A stretch of 64,000 nt of DNA from Lepidonotus clava (Eukaryota > Annelida > Polychaeta > Phyllodocida > Polynoidae): NCBI GenBank assembly GCA_936440205.1, contig OW387145.1, forward strand, positions 13,949,396 to 14,013,395, written 5' to 3'. Below the pieces are notes generated by a model, which saw only the letters and a program-made list of their open reading frames with translations, was not told where the DNA came from and ran no database searches. The first letter of the stretch is position 1. Each line of letters begins with the position of its first letter. Shown piece by piece: positions 54,901 through 64,000 of this stretch. Position numbers and translations under genes: made by a program.

Positions 54901-57900
54901 TTTGTTGCTGATACAGCTCATGTCCCATAAACTATTCCCCTTTCAACGATATCAAAATTGTGATATCATCATATAATCATACATCGCATATTACAAGTTG
55001 AAATGATGATCATGGTACATTGCGATATTTTCCTCATCCCTGTCCAATACAGATGTGCATGGGGAACGTACAAATATGAGCTCATATTAGAGGAATAGAC
55101 AGCATTATATGCAAAAATACATCATGAAATTCATTGGACTGTCTTTTGGGGATAAATTGCGAACCGTTTTCTCTGAACCACAGTTACCAAATTGGGTACT
55201 GTTGCTTTGTAGTGTACCTCTCACTGGAAACACTTTCGGGTCATTTTATATCAAAGCATTTTACAATTCAAGTGACTCTAGTAAGTGAATTTCTAAAGTT
55301 AGATTTATGAATATAACATACAAAATAGGTTACTATCCAAGTCACTTACCCTGAAATTATCATTCATTCAGGTTATGGTTTGGTTATGAAAATTTCAGGG
55401 CTTCAATGCAATTTCCTTTTCACATGATTATCTGAAGACAGACTGCTACTTGTTAATGACACTATGACTTTCTCTTTATCTCCTATGTTTACTTCAACTC
55501 ATAAGAATATAATAACTTTCTCTTAGGTTTGACCTAGATCTTTCCTTTTAATTATGTATCAATATCCTTCTCTTCACGTCTCATATCAAGCCACCAGACA
55601 CTCGTCAGAGTAAGTTAGTGTCGTATCTAAGGGAACACTAATAGCTTCCTTGTTATGATGATATATCGTGCCTTTCAAAGAGTAGTTGTGTCTAGATGAA
55701 CAGTAAACGGGTATGGCTTCTCTGCCTGCGAACGACACCATTGTGTGTCCGCCTATGTATCACACATCCGGGTGTTATCACAGAAGTGATTTCCAGTGTG
55801 TAGATTTCGTTTGTGTGGTAAGTGGTTGGTTGTCCCACTACCAAAAGAAATGTGATAGGGACAAGGCTTCCACGTAAGAGGAACATCCGGCCAGATGTAC
55901 GCGAGCTATGTGGCGTACATTCACTTGTAAATTCTTACAACATATTGATGGATTATATCCAATACTCCCCTCAAATCTATCGGAATTTCCTTTTAAGCTC
56001 ACCTGGGATTCCCTAAGTAATGAATGATTGCATGTAGATGGCTATATTTGACAAATAATTATGGGCTGTATGGGGCAACATACATACATAATTTATGTTA
56101 TAGTGTATATCTCGTATTGAAAATGCTACAGAGATGGGGATTCGCTTTTACATAGGTAGGTGGCTTCCCCAAGAACTCCCCTTGTGATGTAATTAACATG
56201 GGGATTTCCCCTAAAAACAAACCATAAACCTTTTTAAGCCCTATAATTGTAACTAAATTATGAATCCTCTTGCGATTTTGCTCATACTGTTACTGTATAT
56301 TCTCTGACATAATCAACATGCCCAGTTAGTTTCTTTGAGAAATTCTAAACGTGTTATTATAATCAATGATAAAAAAATACAATTTAGGATTATTTTCAAT
56401 CCTGTGACAACCAGCAATAAACGTTTTTATCTTTTTTTAAAAAGCGGGACAATAATTGTGAGGCATTCTTTGGGCCGTTCGTTCTTATTGACCGAGAATA
56501 CAGGTGGAATGTCCTAATACTATCGGTATTAGATATGTTTGTGACGTCACTACAAGGCGTATTGATTCGTGGCCAGAGGCACGTTTGAATAACATTATGA
56601 AAACCTCAGCGTGGTATCATACGTAATCCACCGGCAAATCAACCGCCTTTTTTCGATCTGCCTCTAACCTACAAGATGAACTTTCAACAGCCCCCACTTC
56701 ATTTCTTCTTTGAAGAAAGTACTCACTAAAGGCAGTAGATATTCGGTAATCCCATTACTGGATGCCTATTCCTTTAAAAAAAGAAACACCTTTTAATACT
56801 TTCGAAAATAAAACTTTTCCCCTATGTTTATAAGTAAGGATGATACATGCCTCCAAAATAGGTGTACGTTGACGGTTGGTAATTTTGTGTTATATATTGT
56901 GATCTTTCTATTTATAGGGAACATTTGGTCAGGTCATTTGTTGAAGTTTTCACGTTTGAGATATCAGCCAAGAGAACCCGATTATGTGAAGCGAAGTCAC
57001 AATCTCTTTGTTAAACTCCTATATTAAAACCGGACATGTAACTGAAAAAGGCACGCACAAAGAAACTGCCTCGCCCCCTGCCCTTCTCTTGCTACAAATT
57101 AAAGACAGTCGCTGTAGATCCTGTTCGTGCACCTCGCCCCATCCACACCTTCCCACAACCCGTATACGTCCCATACCCAGATATCATGTTTAAGGCTCAC
57201 AGGTACAGACACCACCTCCCCCTCCTTCAACGTGTTTGACCTATAACTTTAACCATAATTATATACATCCGATACTCAGATATCATGTTAAAGCCTCACA
57301 GACCCCCCTCCTCCAGTATAGACGTTGTGCAGATGACGTCACGATGCCCAGAAAAGCTCTGGACGCCATATTGGTGATCAATTTCAAATTGTCTCCATTC
57401 ATATTCCTAAAATATCTGGAAGAACTTTGAGGTTCATCTAAGAGCCACGTGGTTGTGATTAGAACATGGTGATCACCAAAATGTGGTCAAGTGACCATGT
57501 CTGCACAAGGTCTATAGGTTTGACTTATAACTTTACCTGTACATGACCCATTCTCATACATAATGTGAAAGCCTCATGGACGGCACCTCCCCCTACTCCA
57601 ATATATTGGCTTTACCCGTATACATCCCATACCAAGATATCACGTTCAAGCCTTATGAAAACTTCCTCCCCACAGTGGGTTCGACTTATAGCTTTACCCT
57701 AAACGTCCCATACCCAGATATCACGTTCAAGCCTTATGAAAACTTCCTCTCCACAGTGGGTTCGACTTATAGCTTTACCCTAAACGTCCCATACCCAGAT
57801 ATCACGTTCAAGCCTTATGAAAACTTCCTCCCCACAGTGGGTTCGACTTATAGCTTTACCATAAACGTCCCATACCCAGATATCACGTTCAAGCCTTATG

Positions 57901-58317
57901 AAAACTTCCTCTCCACAGTGGGTTCGACCTATAGCTATTACCTGCACACGACCCTTATTCAGATGTCATTTTCAAGCCTCAGGGACAAGCCCTCCCCTTC
58001 CTCAAGGTAGTTCAACTTATGCCTTTACCCGTACACATCCCTCAGATATCATGTTCAACCCCGCACACGCCCCCCCCCCCTCCTCCCACTCCCCCTCGGC
58101 GGGCTGGACTTACCATTTTCCTCAGGAGCTGCTCGGTCATTCGGCGCGCGTTGTGGGCGGTTCTGGCGAGCAGCTGGTTCCGTTTGTGGTGTCTGAGCAC
58201 CCTCTTGGTGCCCCCGGCGCAGGGACAGTCCCAGCGGGACCGGCAGTCCTCCTGGAGGGCCACGGCCCCGGTCAGCAGGAAGACCACGGCCCCGACCACC
58301 ACCGCCTGGCTGCACAT
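47200..58317 (-). CDS. Secreted four-helix protein, candidate long-chain class I cytokine (3 coding exons)
   Basis: Exons on the minus strand: 58114-58317, 49185-49355, 47200-47562; 245 residues, both introns phase 0. Seen: a signal peptide (MCSQAVVVGAVVFLLTGAVA), then Cys-rich LQEDCRSRWDCPC, then four amphipathic helices: A about 40-72, B about 112-152, C about 160-187 (YFRDILAVENKGIYHLLCNL), D about 217-243 (NFIVLYTLENALNNIAHQ) with hydrophobics at 3-4 residue spacing (L, L, L, I, M, L). A long A-B loop holds C86, C94 and C102 and a sequon at N75. Family facts: LIF/CNTF/CLCF1-type cytokines have this length, leader, long A-B and C-D loops and few phase-0 introns; helix C here resembles LIF (DIL...LLC.L) and CLCF1 (HLLC.L). 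The F-x-x-K motif used to bind LIF receptor is absent (FIVL). Class is inferred from pattern, not from a search. A GTAAG overlaps the stop, so a longer C terminus is possible. Confidence 0.55.
47853..48066. mobile_element. hAT-like element
   Basis: GAGGGCGTAGCCAGAG at the left and, in reverse, AAGGGCGGATTTAGGCGGGG at the right form a weak inverted repeat. The minus-strand open frame that crosses it is not a gene. Confidence 0.45.
48941..49157. mobile_element. MITE with CAAGCCTGGTTTCCACCAA end
   Basis: Matches 32430-32638 along most of its length (CCGATTTTGAC, GTAATATTTCAAAAATT, GCCACTGCCGAT). It begins 27 nt after the donor of cytokine-like exon 2 in transcript order. Confidence 0.82.
49185..49355 (-). 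CDS. Cytokine-like exon 2 (end of helix A, A-B loop, start of helix B)
   Basis: Residues 69-125. The acceptor is TTTACATCACAG and the donor GTAAGT, both phase 0; an alternative acceptor four bases later would break the frame. It contains TEDRFKNNTDHMAALRECAR, then PICLGVHLHQCNLEALPLLG and SANQKLLELS. Three cysteines and one N-x-T sequon. Confidence 0.8.
50418..50970. repeat. GC-rich 78-bp minisatellite
   Basis: GGGAAGATGC recurs at about 50439, 50515, 50590, 50668 and 50746, and in a diverged unit near 50908. Units 3 to 5 are nearly identical with a 78-bp period; each contains CGGCCTGACCCGTCCTCCAC and CACCACTGTCACCCCCGGG. A unique 100-bp spacer splits off the last, more diverged units. Since 78 is a multiple of three, open frames run through it on both strands, but these are by-products. 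Confidence 0.9.
51915..51982. repeat. TA microsatellite
   Basis: A TA run of about 65 bp, interrupted by a few ACC units at its left end. Confidence 0.92.
52631..53244 (-). mobile_element. 614-bp element with CTTACGATAAT words, copy 2
   Basis: An inverted copy of 41714-42317. Its right end, in reverse, reads TAAAGCCCGGTTTACACAGG and its left end GGGGGGTTTACACAGGCCG. Near the left, AGCCTTACGATAATCCCGA is repeated three times in tandem. Confidence 0.88.
53245..57116. other. Gene-free part of intron 1
   Basis: AT-rich DNA. Frames at 54108-54520 and elsewhere show no domain or splice context. No repeats of note. Confidence 0.4.
57117..58066. repeat. 81-bp minisatellite, about 11 units, with a MITE inside
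   Basis: CCCAGATATCACGTTCAAGC recurs every 81 bp between 57630 and 57900 in four or five near-identical units. More diverged units lie on both sides (57165-57310, 57520-57630 and 57940-58066). As 81 is 27 codons, an open frame (57576-58010) encodes a 27-residue repeat containing PYPDITFKPYENFL. The old units in the same array are not open in this frame, so coding is unlikely. Confidence 0.9.
57317..57516. mobile_element. Inverted-repeat element inserted in the 81-bp array
   Basis: The ends TATAGACGTTGTGCAGATG and, in reverse, TATAGACCTTGTGCAGACAT are inverse copies. 200 bp. The longer relative is at 32926-33230. It interrupts the older units of the array. Confidence 0.82.
58114..58317 (-). 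CDS. Cytokine-like exon 1 (signal peptide and helix A)
   Basis: Residues 1-68. The ATG at 58315-58317 starts a strong signal peptide with likely cleavage after VA20. A CGTTGCAG acceptor lies two bases upstream, so a 5' non-coding exon probably exists further right. The donor is ATG|GTAAGT in phase 0. Helix A includes RNQLLARTAHNARRMTEQ. Confidence 0.8.
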
Positions 58318-58320
58318 GCC

Positions 58321-60289
58321 TGCAACGGGACAACGTCAGGGTCAAGAAGGGGCTTTCCAATATCCATTTAAACCCCACGGATTTGGAGCATGAATTGCTT
58401 GATTTCCCCAAAATGTCCATGGGTTTTCTTCAAGAACTCCTTACATTTCTTGTATATATTAAAAAAGTCCAAAAGTTCACAAACCCCTTTCATTCAAAAT
58501 TATAGTTATTTGATTCGAAGCATTGAACAGGGAATTAAATAAGCTTTCAAATGACATATTTGCCGTTGTTGTATGTTGAATACTGTATAAAGTGTTATTT
58601 TTGGAAAAAACATGGAAAAATTATGGAAAGAGGACTGTTTCTCCAGGCGACTACTTTTGGATTTGGTAGAATACCCTCGGGCGGAAATGGCCGGATCGGG
58701 GTCTAAATAAGCTAGTCAAAAGGGGAGAGGGGGTCTAAAATTTTCTGAAATATGCGTACTTCCCTGCACAAATGCAATGCATGGTTGAGACAAAAGGGGG
58801 ATGGGGTCTAACATTTTGAAAAAGTACATACATACTTAAATGCCCCCAGAGGAAAATAAAGAGTAAGACCCATATTTAAAATCCCTTTCACCACTGGTTG
58901 ATAAGTCCATCCCGAATTAGGACTAAGTATGTCACGAGGTTGGATAGGGGGTGGACAAAATACATCACTTAACATTTCTTACATTGGATAAATTTTCAGA
59001 TTTAAAGGTTTGCAAGCCTATCAAATTGCTATAATTATTTCAGAGATCTTAATAGGGTAGGACATTTTTAGGTTTGGGTAACCGGCTTTGGTATTAAGTC
59101 CTATGGGGAAAGGGTTATCATATATGGCTGGATTTTACACTCTTTAGGAGCAATCTGTCAACTCAATAGTTATGGTTATTATTGTATAATGCAACTGCCT
59201 ATTGGGGATTAATCCAGGGAGCAATTTTATTAATATTTCATGGTAAACTCCTATGTTGATGTAAACTGGGATGTTTATCTAATGTATTTCGTTTTTCCCT
59301 TCAAAGCACTTTTATAAACGTGATGACTAAAGAGCATTGCAATAATTCCATGACAACGCATGACCCATTTTCCACATGTAAATTAGCCAATGGGAGAAAA
59401 ATCACTTAGCATGTTATCGCAGTCATTAGCAACTGTAACATATATAATTATTGTTGATTCTATTAGGCCCTGCCTGCCACTTAAATTGCGGAAGGTTTAA
59501 TCGAAATCTAGAAATTGCTTTCTGTCGTGGAAAGTATCATCTTAGCTGTAGTCACCATTCACATATCGGTTGCACAAAATAACTCTCCGGTGTCACATTA
59601 TCCCAGAGATATTCGTGTTGTTATCCTTTAACAAACGTCCTCCCACATGATCCTTAGCGTCCACAACAATTCACAAATGGACGGTAACACTAGGACGTAT
59701 TTTGCATAATGATTAGTATATATGTATATCAACTTGCATCGGTGCATCTTTTGTATACTCTGCCACCAAGGAAAGCCATAGGATTTCCGTTCATTGGTAG
59801 AAGGCCTATAGACGCACTACGAAAAGGTAGTCGAGGCACATGCGACAAATTTTGCCCAACATCATGTTGTACTGTAATCCTGTTTCTAGTGGTGTTATCT
59901 ATATAGACCTGTAGAACCACCTTTATTAGTGTCCACCTATATATGTCTTTAATTTCCCATTTTTACGTATCCTACTGATGAGATATCTCTACATTCTGCA
60001 GTCAGATATACTCAGTCTCCGTTATATTTGATAGTTGGCCTGTCAAAATACATTGAGATTATCGGCCAAAATCTGATACAATAGTCTAGGAGATGATCGA
60101 TGACTGGGTTTCCTGAAACAGGATCGTCCGAAGAAGCCAAAAACTTTTTTTTATCTATTTTACAAAGCAGCATTAGTCTGGATGGTAAATGAAGAATAGG
60201 AGATAGACAAAATAACATGAGCTACCACAATTACAGGAAATGGTTCATGCATTCACTTGTACACATCGGTAAAAGTGTTTTTTTTTTTG
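58321..60289. other. Region upstream of the cytokine-like coding exon
   Basis: AT-rich. The 5' UTR exon and promoter of the minus-strand gene should lie here or beyond, but no clear TATA box or donor was found. GGGGTCTAAAATTTTCTGAA (about 58730) and TGCGTACTTCCCTGCACAAA resemble 32345-32390, so a diverged repeat is present. No other gene. Confidence 0.4.
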
Positions 60290-60720
60290 TGTTTTTTTTT
60301 TATTATTTCAAATACATCTTCAGGTTTCCCTGATCTTCCAAACATATGACAACGTATACAATTGAATTAGCGTATTTGTATGAGATGCAAACATTTCTAA
60401 TTCCTTCTCCATATAATTTTCAAATTAGTTTTCATCATCAAATTTGCACAATTATATCACATAACACCTATGTTAACACACAGGAATTTTCTCATAACAG
60501 TTTTTGGTACATTTTGTTTTGACTCTTCAATTTTTGTACATCTTGCTTAAGTTTGTCCCAGTATTGAGTACCCACATAATATGGGCTCTTTTCATAAATC
60601 TTGCTTATGTGTTTCTCAACTTTAAACTTGAATTTACCTATGGTTCTTGTTTCTCTAACAGGGATATCCTGAATTAGTGTTATAACTTGCAGAAGTATCA
60701 ACTTTATGAAAAGTTTTAGT
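60290..60720 (-). mobile_element. LINE 3' end, 5'-truncated
   Basis: The minus strand encodes about 70 residues with IGKFKFKVEKHISKIYEKSP then YYVGTQYWDKL, the C-terminal end of a CR1/L2/Jockey-like reverse transcriptase, ending at 60492. The 3' UTR ends near a T-run at 60280-60300 (an A run on the element's strand). The tip carries CAGGTTTCCCTG, the same small hairpin as at 3268 and 28107. Confidence 0.75.
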
Positions 60721-62197
60721 AAGAGTTACCCATGGCAATGTTAGAGAATGTGAGAAGGTGAGTTCAGCTAGGATAAGGTCCTAGCTCACTTCAAATAACT
60801 TTTACATTCTAACTGTATTTTAAGTGAACGTTTACAGGTCAAGGAGAATTAGGCAAGCAGGTTGAGGTTATTTTCAAGAATACACATTGTAATTTTGCCT
60901 CTAGTATTGCGATAATCATTATGGGTGGCAAGACATTTGATTCTTTCTGTGTCACCTGTGCCAACTATCTAGACTGTTATCTGGGCCTGTATTGTTTATT
61001 AAAGAGGTGCAGGACTTTTGCTCGTCTGGAAAGGTTTAACAGTGGTTTTCCAAAGCAGATTCCTTTTCGGATAAATAAGAGTGTTAAGTAACCCCATGAA
61101 TACTGGTCACTCGTCGAACCAAGGGCTAGTAATATTACAAGTTTTATGACATGTTCATTGATTTGTAAGCATCAATCAAGGCAAGGGTATTGGGTACATT
61201 AAAGACATGATTGTGCGGACACTGCAGTGGACCGTCACTTACATGCTGGTCACTGACTGATATAGCACGCAAGTATATCCTGAGTTTCAAAATGTCTAGG
61301 ATTCTCATATTAGTGGTTCTCGGGGGACAGGACTGTGGAAACATATACTATGGGCAGACCAGTCAGTTGTGGAAGTTTATTTTCACCCTTGCACAACACT
61401 GCACGAAATAGAACGTGATATCAGGGATTACCACTCCGAAACCGGGACAGAATTGATCTACGTTTTTGTGTGGTATAAAGGCAGTGATCAAAAGTGAACC
61501 AATAGTGGACCGATTTCAAGATCGACCCAGTATCGGTCCTAAAACTTTGTCGGTCCACTTTTTTTTCTTGGAAATCGCCTCATGGTTCATATTAACCATT
61601 TTCTTTCAAACCGATTTTAGAACTGATGATTGAAATAAAAAAAAACGGTTGCAACCGGTTCAAACAGACAATGGCCCGACGGAATTATTAATCATGTTTA
61701 ATATTTTTTCTGGACCGATTATATCAAGTCTTTGCATTTCTGATCTTTCAAATCTTATCTAAATATATCAAAATAATTTTGTTTCACGTGTTATCTATTT
61801 CTATGCTTTTTGATGAGAATTTTTCTATTTTATTTTTTATTAATCAAACAGATTGAAAATTATTTATTCCTGGATGTATTAAGCATATGTGGCCATGAAA
61901 TAAAAAAAAATATTTGCAGAATTCTGACAAATGAACCAAGCGATTTTTTCTATAACATTTCTATTATATCATAATGTAGAATACAAAAAAAGAAATCGTT
62001 TTTCAATTTCATAATGGATCACAGGTAGGGGACCGATTATGGACCGACAAAACACCGTTGGTCATGAAAGCAGTTTGCCTGACATTTCTATTGTCGTTTT
62101 GGAGAAAGTCGTCTCATGGATCATCAGCTTGAACAACCTGACGACATACCCCTACCCGACTTACACAACTGAGAACTGTGCACAATGCCTGCCGTTA
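60721..62197. other. Gene-free stretch with a possible element
   Basis: The words GTGGACCGATT and GGTCCAC/GGACCGACAAA at 61507-61560 and 62025-62050 suggest a diverged repeat of about 540 bp with similar ends. Otherwise AT-rich without gene or RNA. Confidence 0.4.
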
Positions 62198-62340
62198 AGG
62201 TCGTATTACACTAGACGTCAGGGCTTTGGTCGCGTCAAGTGACGTTCCCAAACGCGACTGGTTCGCGTTAGGGCTGTATTGAAGCAATATCACACTACGC
62301 GCTGGGTCGCGTTGGCACACGTTGGCTCGCGTTGGGGACC
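62198..62340. mobile_element. Relative of the TATTACACTACGCGT MITE
   Basis: AAGGTCGTATTACACTAGAC at the left and ATATCACACTACGCGCTGGG inside resemble the element at 19818-20027. GTCGCGTTGG and CGCGTTGG words recur. The right end is not clear. Confidence 0.45.
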
Positions 62341-63265
62341 CAGTTCTGCCACCCGCTGTATGGAGTGGATATGTGACCCCACACTACTAAACGAGGCATA
62401 AGTCGTTGTGTAAAGTTCTGCGAAAATTGCATAAAAAATTGAAAAGAATCGAGAAATGAATTTTATTCAGAAATCATATGATAAATACATCAGCAATATA
62501 ATTTTTCAAGAAAATCATAGGAATAATTGATTTTACAGGTATATCACACTGATTTTCTGGATTGTCATAAATTTGGTCTATATAAATTTATATTGTCATA
62601 CAGATAAGTTTAATCTTTAAGGCATTTTTTCTGATGCCCGATACTTCTAACAATCATAATTCAAGTTCTATAAATAACAGAAACATATAATTCTTTCAAC
62701 ATTGTAAATATTTTGTCACCTTCTCCAAAGATCTACCAAAAGGTCAAAAACTCATATCTGCGACTTATGCCTCACAATGTTGTGGGGGGTCACATATATC
62801 AAAATATAACGTAGATGACTATCCCTATTCATACCAGTGGTTATTGGATGTTGGAATTCAACATATCAACACCATGATCAACCACATTAACTTTGGGAAT
62901 GCTGCATTATCCCTGTGAATTTGTAATGTGATTCACAACTACCGTCCACGAACCGGCTGATCCAACCACCTATACCAGAGGCTAACGGATGGTGTGCATC
63001 CAACAGACGACAGGCAGTACCCCATCGCACAAATCCTGTGAAGAAACATCGAGCGCAACAGGGAAGTGAAATACTATTTGAATTATCATTCTAAATGAAT
63101 TATTGACGATTCTGCTTATTGTAACCAGAAATACATTATTACAGTGCTGAACTTAGCCTGTTGATTATTTGTTTATTTACTCACGTGGTTACTCGCATAC
63201 TACCTTGCAGTGCTAAAATTAGCCTGCCAAAGACAAAATTATTACTGATCCCCTGATCATATGTT
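62341..63265. other. Gene-free stretch
   Basis: AT-rich. The words GTGACCCCACACTAC (62372) and TGTGGGGGGTCACATAT (62781) are inverse partners about 400 bp apart and may mark another small element. No gene. Confidence 0.4.
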
Positions 63266-63575
63266 TGAACTGATTCTAGGACAACTACCCCTGGGACAAT
63301 TACCCCTCTAGACAGACAATTACCCTTTAGGACAATTACCCCTACAGAAGGCCAACTACCCATATTGGTAGGACAATTATCCCTACAGATAGGACAACTA
63401 TCCCTATTGGTAGGAAAATTATCCCTACAGATAGGACAACTACCCCTATTGGTAGTTGTCCTTAGGGGTAGTTGTCCCAGGGGTTGTTGTCCTATGGGGG
63501 TAATAGTCTGAGGGGTAGTTGTCCTAGGGGGCTGTTGTCCTAGGGGTAGTTGTCCCCAGGGTAGTTGTCCTATCA
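63266..63575. repeat. Inverted minisatellite forming a large hairpin
   Basis: On the left, GGACAATTACCCCT-type words repeat every 18-22 bp in one orientation (about 63285-63445). On the right (63446-63570) the complementary AGGGGTAGTTGTCC words repeat. The turn is near 63450. A minus-strand open frame with QLPLGQ and CPICRDN repeats spans it but is only a read-out of the array. Confidence 0.85.
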
Positions 63576-64000
63576 CCGTTTGAAATTTCATGAGTATGAT
63601 ATTGACAGATCTAGATGGAACAATTTATAATCTATTATCATAGTCTTCTCTGAGTATCAATTCACGGACCCCTCTAACTACAGTATAATTATATTGTTCG
63701 ATTTTTGTACTCACTGCCAATGGCATAGATGTAACTATGCTTCATATATGAATGTTTGGTTATGTCTGCTCACCAACTTGCAATTGGTGAGTAATACGTT
63801 GGAGAGTTCACTTCGTACTGATATTCTTGTAGATTATGTTCACATTGATAAATAAAATAATGCCTGCTTTTCCTGTCAAATTTGTGATCATTATTATTCA
63901 TATGCCATCGATAAACGACTTAAAAACTTTAGTTTCTATAATATGACAACTGTTGATGAACTTACACCTTAAAAGGCATGACGTTTGAGCATGATAAAGT
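63576..64000. other. Gene-free stretch to the window end
   Basis: AT-rich, no recognisable feature. Confidence 0.4.

Larger units (their letters stand above)
49356..58113. other. Cytokine-like intron 1 (8.8 kb)
   Basis: Contains the GC-rich 78-bp array (50418-50970), a TA microsatellite (51915-51982), element copy 2 (52631-53244) and the 81-bp array (57117-58066). Between these it is AT-rich; short frames such as 54142-54520 and 55822-56016 are unsupported. No further coding exon could be identified. Confidence 0.5.

Noticed and set aside
57576-58010. 144-codon frame with 27-residue repeats as a repetitive protein
   Set aside because: It is explained by an 81-bp minisatellite whose unit is a multiple of three; older units in the same array are not open in that frame, and it lies in an intron of the opposite-strand gene.
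63181-63591. 136-codon frame rich in QLPLGQ and CPICRDN, looking like a Cys motif protein
   Set aside because: It follows the inverted minisatellite exactly, including its change of orientation; the Cys pattern is not a zinc finger.

Overview
This is a window from an animal nuclear genome, most likely a marine invertebrate. I lean towards an invertebrate deuterostome, but the sequence alone does not fix the phylum. Three intron-rich genes have GC-rich exons set in AT-rich DNA, bounded by GT/AG splice sites. Two initiator tRNA-Met genes are of animal type. LINE 3' ends, many miniature inverted-repeat elements and several tandem arrays fill the rest.

Layout. 1-2.0 kb is the edge of a 389-bp satellite. 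2.0-9.7 kb has no recognisable host gene, only a LINE 3' end (3.2-3.9 kb) and small elements. 9.75-21.5 kb (+) is a seven-exon FAD-dependent sugar-lactone oxidase of the GULO/ALO group. 22.1-22.7 kb is a 5'-truncated LINE whose 3' UTR holds three related stem-loops. 24.8-35.0 kb (+) is a six-exon, apparently secreted cyanophycinase-like S51 peptidase; its fourth intron holds the two tRNA genes. 35.6-36.1 kb is an orphan open frame of uncertain status. 37.6-38.6 kb holds a promoter-rich block that looks like a fossil LTR fragment. 39-47 kb is gene-poor and repeat-filled. 47.2-58.3 kb (-) is a three-exon gene for a secreted, all-helical protein of about 245 residues that resembles a long-chain class I cytokine. 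58.4-64 kb holds a LINE 3' end, elements and an inverted minisatellite.

The three genes do not form an obvious pathway. The first two are enzymes of bacterial or fungal-like folds, one intracellular or membrane-associated and one with a signal peptide; the third looks like a signalling ligand. The cytokine-like gene is the most interesting candidate, because helical cytokines of this kind are rarely recognised outside vertebrates and arthropods. Assignments come from reading motifs and splice sites by eye; no database search or structure prediction was run.
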